Assembly: GCA_023419535.1 (NCBI GenBank)
Contig: JAEZXX010000081.1
Span: 62,001 to 126,000, forward strand
Direction of reading: 5' to 3'
Source: Pseudomonadota bacterium
GTDB taxonomy: Bacteria; Pseudomonadota; Alphaproteobacteria; Rhizobiales; Rhizobiaceae
DNA length: 64,000 bases
The translations under genes were made by a program, and so were the position numbers. The notes under the pieces are model-generated. The model did not search any database and was not told where the DNA came from. It worked only from the letters and a program-made list of their open reading frames with translations. Below, piece after piece: positions 60,053 to 64,000 of this stretch. Within the stretch, counting starts at the first letter, position 1; every line of letters begins with the position of its first letter.

Positions 60053-60781
60053 ATGGCTCTCGACAAGACCGTCCTCGTCACCGGTGCCTCGTCCGGGATC
60101 GGCGAGGGCATCGCCCGCGAACTCGCCGCTGCCGGCGCGACGCTCCTTCTCGGCGCCCGTCGGACGGACCGCCTGGACGCCCTGGCGCAGGAGCTGCGCG
60201 GGCGCGGCGCCACCGTCGCCACCCGCCGGCTCGACGTCACCGACCGCGCCGACGTCGAGGCGTTCGCGGACGCCGGTCGCGCCGCCTTCGGCCGTGTCGA
60301 CGCCATCGTCAACAATGCCGGCATCATGCCGCTCTCGCCGCTCGCCTCGCTGAAGGTGGAGGAGTGGGACCGGATGATCGACGTCAATGTGAAGGGCGTT
60401 CTCTACGGCATCGCCGCGGTGCTCCCGGAGATGACGGCGCGGGGCTCCGGCCACGTCGTCAACATCGCCTCGATCGGCGCGCTCGCCGTCTCGCCGACGG
60501 CGGCCGTCTACTGCGCCACGAAGTTCGCGGTGCGCGCCATCTCCGACGGGCTGCGGCAGGAGCGGCGCGACATCCGCGTCACCTGCATCCATCCGGGCGT
60601 CGTCGAGAGCGAACTCGCCTCCACCATCACCGACCGGGACGCGGCCGAGCTGATGGAGGGCTACCGCTCGATCGCGCTGACGCCCGACGCGATCGGCCGG
60701 GCCGTCCGGTTCGCCCTGGAGCAGCCGGAGGACGTCGACGTCAACGAGATCGTCGTGCGCCCGCTGCGGTCGGCTCACTGA
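60053..60781 (+). CDS. SDR-family oxidoreductase
   Basis: A 242-residue classical SDR with TGASSGIG (10-17), NNAGIMPLSPL (87-97), Ser140, Tyr153 and Lys157 (YCATK). The segment GIMPLSPLASLKVEEWDRMIDVNVKGVLYGI places it among the NADP-dependent serine/3-hydroxyacid dehydrogenase-like SDRs (YdfG branch), but the substrate is unknown. GGGAGG precedes the ATG. It is divergent from a LysR gene and its stop shares a base with the next start (TGATG). Confidence 0.87.
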   Translation: MALDKTVLVTGASSGIGEGIARELAAAGATLLLGARRTDRLDALAQELRGRGATVATRRLDVTDRADVEAFADAGRAAFGRVDAIVNNAGIMPLSPLASLKVEEWDRMIDVNVKGVLYGIAAVLPEMTARGSGHVVNIASIGALAVSPTAAVYCATKFAVRAISDGLRQERRDIRVTCIHPGVVESELASTITDRDAAELMEGYRSIALTPDAIGRAVRFALEQPEDVDVNEIVVRPLRSAH

Positions 60782-61095
60782 TGCGCGCCCGCGCGATCGC
60801 CGGCGCGACGCTCCTGGCCGCGTCGATCCTTCCCGCCTGTGCAGAGGAAACCGCCATGCCCGACCATCCCTATGTCGGCCTTTGGGTGACCGACGACGGC
60901 CGCGTGCGCCACGAGCTTCTGGCCGACGGGCGCTACGACGAAGCGCGCGGCACCCGCGAGAGCGCCTATCGCGGGCGCTACGAGGTGACCGGCACCCACA
61001 TCGAATACTGGGACGACACCGGCTTCACCGCCGATGGCGACTTCGTCGACCAAAACACGCTCCACCATGGCGGAATGGTCCTCCGGCGGCGCTGA
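60781..61095 (+). CDS. Atu4866-family small exported protein
   Basis: A 104-residue protein. An N-terminal signal (ARAIAGATLLAASILPACA) ends in a cysteine that could be lipidated, although the LPAC site is not a good lipobox. The rest (HPYVGLWVTDDGRVRHELLADGRYDEARG, YRGRYEVTGTHIEYWDDTGFTADGDF) matches the Atu4866 beta-barrel family of Agrobacterium, of unknown function. It overlaps the SDR gene by one base and is likely co-transcribed. The family often accompanies SDR/LysR pairs. Confidence 0.88.
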   Translation: MRARAIAGATLLAASILPACAEETAMPDHPYVGLWVTDDGRVRHELLADGRYDEARGTRESAYRGRYEVTGTHIEYWDDTGFTADGDFVDQNTLHHGGMVLRRR

Positions 61096-61384
61096 CCGGC
61101 GCGGGCGGACGGACCCGGCGCGTTCGGCGGAAGTCGCCTCGGCGCGCGTGCCGGACCTCCGGCCGGCCGAGACGCGGCGCCGCCCAGCGGATGCCGCGTC
61201 CGGTTTTCGACGAGGGCTCCCGGACGGACGCGGCGCCTTTTCGCGAAGCCGACCGGTTTCGCCCGCCGAACGGTGCTATAGGAAGACCGGAACGCGCCTT
61301 GGAACGGGCGCGCGGGTCGCGAGGAGACGGGATGCAGGCCGGGACGAAGCCGGACGTCGAAGGCGGGAAAGGTCCCGCCTCCTC

Positions 61385-61723
61385 ATGACGCAACTCCTGC
61401 AGGCTCGGCGCGGGGCCGGCCGGCGCCTGGCCGACCATGGTCGGCGCGCCTGGGCAGGGAAGGTCCCGCTCGCCCGTCTCTTCTTCGTCGACATGCTGAT
61501 CTGGGGCTCGATCCTGAACCTGACGACGTCGGGCGCGGCGCTGGCGCTGTTCGCCGGCGACGCCCCGACCTGGCTGGCCGTCTCCGTCTGGATGCTGCCC
61601 TGGCCCCTGAACGCGCTCCTCTGCCTCTGCGTCTGGCGGACGGCGGCCGCGCGGCGGACGGGCCTCTCGGAATTCGCCGGGCCCCTCGCCACCCTCTGGG
61701 CGGTCGCGATCTCGCTCATCTGA
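61385..61723 (+). CDS. Small integral membrane protein of unknown function
   Basis: A 112-residue protein with a basic N-terminus (~25 residues, many Arg) and three hydrophobic stretches near residues 30-57, 60-85 and 95-112. I do not recognise the family. The Arg-rich N-terminus and hydrophobic segments fit a positive-inside topology. Upstream 290 bp are non-coding. The product is more like a true membrane protein than a chance frame, because the third-position GC bias and hydrophobic periodicity are coherent. Confidence 0.65.
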   Translation: MTQLLQARRGAGRRLADHGRRAWAGKVPLARLFFVDMLIWGSILNLTTSGAALALFAGDAPTWLAVSVWMLPWPLNALLCLCVWRTAAARRTGLSEFAGPLATLWAVAISLI

Positions 61724-61725
61724 CC

Positions 61726-61749
61726 GCCGCCGTGCCCGATCACGGCGGC
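61726..61749. terminator. Terminator-like hairpin after the small membrane protein
   Basis: A 9-bp perfect stem GCCGCCGTG/CACGGCGGC with the loop CCCGAT starts 3 nt after the stop. There is no T-run. It lies between convergent genes. Confidence 0.5.
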
Positions 61750-61902
61750 CGCGCCGATCCGGTCCGGCCGCCGCGTCTACGCGGTGAAGATGCGTGTGAG
61801 GTCTCGAGCTGCCAGCTTCGGATTCCGAGTGCGCTGCCGCAAGCTGGAGGATGGTCGGTCGAAGGTCCGTCGGCGCCGAAGATCCTCGTTCGTCGGTGTG
61901 GA

Positions 61903-62367
61903 TCAGCCGATCGGCAGGGCGGTGGTCATCTTCAGTTCCTTCAGGACAAGATTGGTCTTCACCTGCGCGATGCCGGGCAGGAGGAACAGGAACTCCTCGA
62001 GGAACCGGTTGTAGGCGTTCTTGTCGGCGCAGACGACGCGCAAGTGATAGTCGGCGTCGCCGGTGGTGGAGAAGCACTCCACCACCTCCGGCCGGCGCAC
62101 CACGCGGCTGATGAACGCCTCGACATGGCCGGCGTCGTGCCGCGTCAGGGTGACGTGGACGATGGCGCTGAAGAGGAGCCCGGCGCGCTCGCCGTCCACC
62201 AGCGCGACGACGCCGCGGATGATGCCGGCATCCTCCAGCGCTTTCACGCGGCGCCAGCAGGAGGAGGGAGAGAGGTTCGCCCGCGCGGCGAGTTCGGCGG
62301 TGGAGAGCCGCCCGTCCGCCTGCAGCAGCGTGAGGATACGCCGGTCGGCATCGCTGAGAGTCGTCAT
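61903..62367 (-). CDS. Lrp/AsnC-family transcriptional regulator
   Basis: A 154-residue regulator of standard length. The helix-turn-helix (ADRRILTLLQADGRLSTAELAARANLSPSSCWRRVKALEDAGII, residues ~7-50) precedes a RAM/AsnC ligand-binding domain (SAIVHVTLTRHDAGHVEAF, VVECFSTTGDADYHLRVV). It is divergent from an indolepyruvate ferredoxin oxidoreductase gene, which it probably controls in response to an aromatic or branched amino acid. Confidence 0.92.
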   Translation of the reverse strand: MTTLSDADRRILTLLQADGRLSTAELAARANLSPSSCWRRVKALEDAGIIRGVVALVDGERAGLLFSAIVHVTLTRHDAGHVEAFISRVVRRPEVVECFSTTGDADYHLRVVCADKNAYNRFLEEFLFLLPGIAQVKTNLVLKELKMTTALPIG

Positions 62368-62404
62368 CGTCCGATCGCCGTTTGAAGAACCATTCCAGAT
62401 CAGA

Positions 62405-62419
62405 GTGTCCTTCTGACAC
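62405..62419. promoter_or_regulatory. Candidate Lrp-type operator in the divergent region
   Basis: GTGTC-N5-GACAC, a 15-bp inverted repeat of the size recognised by Lrp/AsnC dimers, lies 38 bp upstream of the lrp ATG and 99 bp before the divergent oxidoreductase ATG. Confidence 0.45.
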
Positions 62420-62517
62420 GAATTGTCCAGCCGAAGACGCGAGGGCGCGAAAATCGGTGAGATTCTTCGGCGGATCGGCGCGAGGATGGTCCTTCGGGAT
62501 GATCGGGAGGAAGCCGC

Positions 62518-64000
62518 ATGTCGAACGCCCTTGCCCTCGGGGCCGGTCCGATCCTCGATCCGGCCTACCGGCTGGAGGACCGCTACGCCCGCGAGAGCGG
62601 CCGCGTCTTCATGACGGGCACGCAGGCGCTGGTGCGCGCTGTGCTCGACCAGGCGGCCCGCGACCGCGCGTCCGGGCTCGACACGGCCGGCTACGTGTCC
62701 GGCTATCGCGGCTCGCCGCTGGGCTCGGTCGACATGGAGCTCTGGCGGGCGCGAAAGCTCCTCGCCGAGCGGCGCATCACCTTCCAGCCGGGCGTCAACG
62801 AGGATCTGGCCGCGACCGCGATCCTCGGCACGCAGCAGGTGGAGAGCGACCCGAACCGTACGGTCCAAGGCGTGTTCGGCCTCTGGTACGGCAAGGGGCC
62901 GGGCGTCGACCGCTCGGGCGACGCGCTCAAGCACGGCAACGCCTACGGCTCCTCGCCGCATGGCGGGGTGCTGGTCGTGGCGGGCGACGACCACGGCTGC
63001 GTCTCCTCCTCCATGCCGCACCAGTCCGACGTCGCCTTCATGGCGTGGTTCATGCCGACGCTGAACCCGGCTTCTCTTGCCGAGTATCTCGCCTTCGCCG
63101 AATACGGCTGGGCGCTGTCGCGCTTTTCCGGCATGTGGGTCGGCTTCAAGGCGATCTCGGAGACGGTGGAGGCCGCCGGCTCGATCGAGCTCGCGGCCCC
63201 GCGCGTCTTCGTCCGCCCCGATTTCCTCGCGCCGCCCACCGGCCTGCACTATCGCTGGCCGGACCTGCCGGGGCCGCAGATCGAGGAGCGGATGGAGGCC
63301 AAGAAGATGGCCGTCTTCGCCTTCGCCGACGCCAACCCCATCGACCGCCGCCTTTACGACGGCGAGAGCGCGCATTACGGCATCGTCACCACCGGCAAGG
63401 GCCATCTCGACCTGATGGAGGCGCTGCGTCTGCTGGGTCTCGACGAAAGGGAATGCGAGCGCCTCGGCATCGCCATCTACAAGGTCGGCATGGTCTGGCC
63501 GCTGGCGCGCCGGGCCGCGCTCGACTTCGTGCGCGGCAAGCGCGAGATCCTCGTGGTGGAGGAGAAGCGCGGCATCATCGAGAGTCAGTTCAAGGAATAC
63601 TTCTACGACTTCCCCGGCGAGAAGCCCGAGCGCATGGTGGGCAAGCGCGACGAAGCCGGCGAGCGGCTGATCCCCTGGACGGGGGAACTGTCGCCGCGCC
63701 TTCTCGCGCCGCTCGTCGCCAAGCGCCTCCACGCCTTCTTCCCCGACCTCGACCTTCCCGCGCGGGCCGAGGCGCTCGATCCTTCGCCCGAGCGAACGAT
63801 CCTGGTGCCGGGGGCGGTGAGGACGCCCTATTTCTGCTCGGGCTGCCCGCACAACTCCTCGACCAAGGTGCCGCAGGGGAGCCAGGCCCTCGCCGGCATC
63901 GGCTGCCATTTCATGGCGAGCTGGATGGACCGCGACACCACCTCGCTGATCCAGATGGGCGGCGAGGGCGTCAACTGGATCGCCTCCTCGCCCTTCACCG
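62518..64000 (+). CDS. Indolepyruvate ferredoxin oxidoreductase, fused alpha/beta type (partial, 5' part)
   Basis: The frame is open from the ATG at 62518 to the end of the window (494 codons seen), so the gene continues outside. The N-terminal part (GYVSGYRGSPLGSVDMELWRAR, FQPGVNEDLAATAILGTQQVE, GKGPGVDRSGDALKHGNAYGSS) is the pyruvate-flavodoxin/ferredoxin oxidoreductase pyrimidine domain. YFCSGCPHNSSTKVP and GIGCHFMASWMD near the end match the IorA-type ThDP region. Proteobacterial fused enzymes are about 1150 residues and decarboxylate aryl-pyruvates to acyl-CoA. GGGAGGAAG precedes the ATG. Confidence 0.9.
   Translation, partial: MSNALALGAGPILDPAYRLEDRYARESGRVFMTGTQALVRAVLDQAARDRASGLDTAGYVSGYRGSPLGSVDMELWRARKLLAERRITFQPGVNEDLAATAILGTQQVESDPNRTVQGVFGLWYGKGPGVDRSGDALKHGNAYGSSPHGGVLVVAGDDHGCVSSSMPHQSDVAFMAWFMPTLNPASLAEYLAFAEYGWALSRFSGMWVGFKAISETVEAAGSIELAAPRVFVRPDFLAPPTGLHYRWPDLPGPQIEERMEAKKMAVFAFADANPIDRRLYDGESAHYGIVTTGKGHLDLMEALRLLGLDERECERLGIAIYKVGMVWPLARRAALDFVRGKREILVVEEKRGIIESQFKEYFYDFPGEKPERMVGKRDEAGERLIPWTGELSPRLLAPLVAKRLHAFFPDLDLPARAEALDPSPERTILVPGAVRTPYFCSGCPHNSSTKVPQGSQALAGIGCHFMASWMDRDTTSLIQMGGEGVNWIASSPFT

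Noticed and set aside
1..64000. tRNA, rRNA, CRISPR arrays, insertion sequences or prophage
   Set aside because: I looked for cloverleaf ends, spaced repeats, transposase motifs and phage modules and found none; the palindromic elements carry no gene.

Overview
The window is high-GC, densely coded DNA from an alphaproteobacterium, most likely of the order Hyphomicrobiales (Rhizobiales). The grounds are the rhizobial-type inositol and polyol operons, the IolC-DUF2090 fusion, a sorbitol/mannitol operon in the order smoEFGK-smoS-mtlK, an Atu4866-family protein, and two palindromic multi-hairpin intergenic elements of the kind found in rhizobia. I see no rRNA, tRNA, CRISPR, prophage or transposase. 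The window is a catabolic island: about 61 genes, most of them small-molecule importers, dehydrogenases, kinases, isomerases and the local regulators that sit beside them.

Layout. 1-8.1 kb: myo-inositol catabolism (end of a TIM-barrel gene, RpiR-type regulator, iolC, iolD, iolE, an IolH-like isomerase, iolG), closed by a clear terminator. 8.2-11.9 kb (minus strand): a GntR-led polar amino-acid ABC importer operon. 12.0-15.2 kb: an isomerase/oxidoreductase pair divergent from a LacI regulator, with a palindromic operator between them. 15.3-24.1 kb: a TRAP transporter, an amidohydrolase and a sugar ABC importer (all minus strand) divergent from a LysR gene. 24.2-29.9 kb (plus strand): split transketolase, SDR dehydrogenase and a second, homologous TRAP transporter. 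30.1-39.5 kb (plus strand): a SorC-type regulator and the sorbitol/mannitol ABC transporter, dehydrogenases and a FGGY kinase. 39.5-46.3 kb: a ribitol operon (minus strand) divergent from a LacI regulator, with a 52-bp nested palindrome between them. 46.4-51.7 kb: a DUF393-DUF427-ABC1 kinase operon, an orphan branched-chain-type binding protein and an MFS exporter. 51.8-57.4 kb: a dehydratase, TctC binding protein, hydroxyacid dehydrogenase and BKACE operon divergent from a LysR gene. 57.5-61.7 kb: TetR/SDR and LysR/SDR pairs plus small proteins. 61.9-64 kb: an Lrp/AsnC regulator divergent from a fused indolepyruvate ferredoxin oxidoreductase that runs off the window.

How the genes work together. 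Each block follows one plan: an importer (ABC or TRAP), one or two oxidoreductases, then an isomerase, kinase, transketolase or carbon-carbon cleaving enzyme, with a divergent or leading regulator. Inositol, sorbitol/mannitol and ribitol are assigned with good confidence. Two blocks do not match a pathway I can name: the TRAP/amidohydrolase/ABC/split-transketolase region, in which two loci share a duplicated upstream sequence block, and the dehydratase/3-hydroxyacid dehydrogenase/BKACE operon. These are the best candidates for undescribed catabolic systems. Many genes overlap by 4 bp (ATGA or GTGA), which supports the operon calls and the chosen starts.
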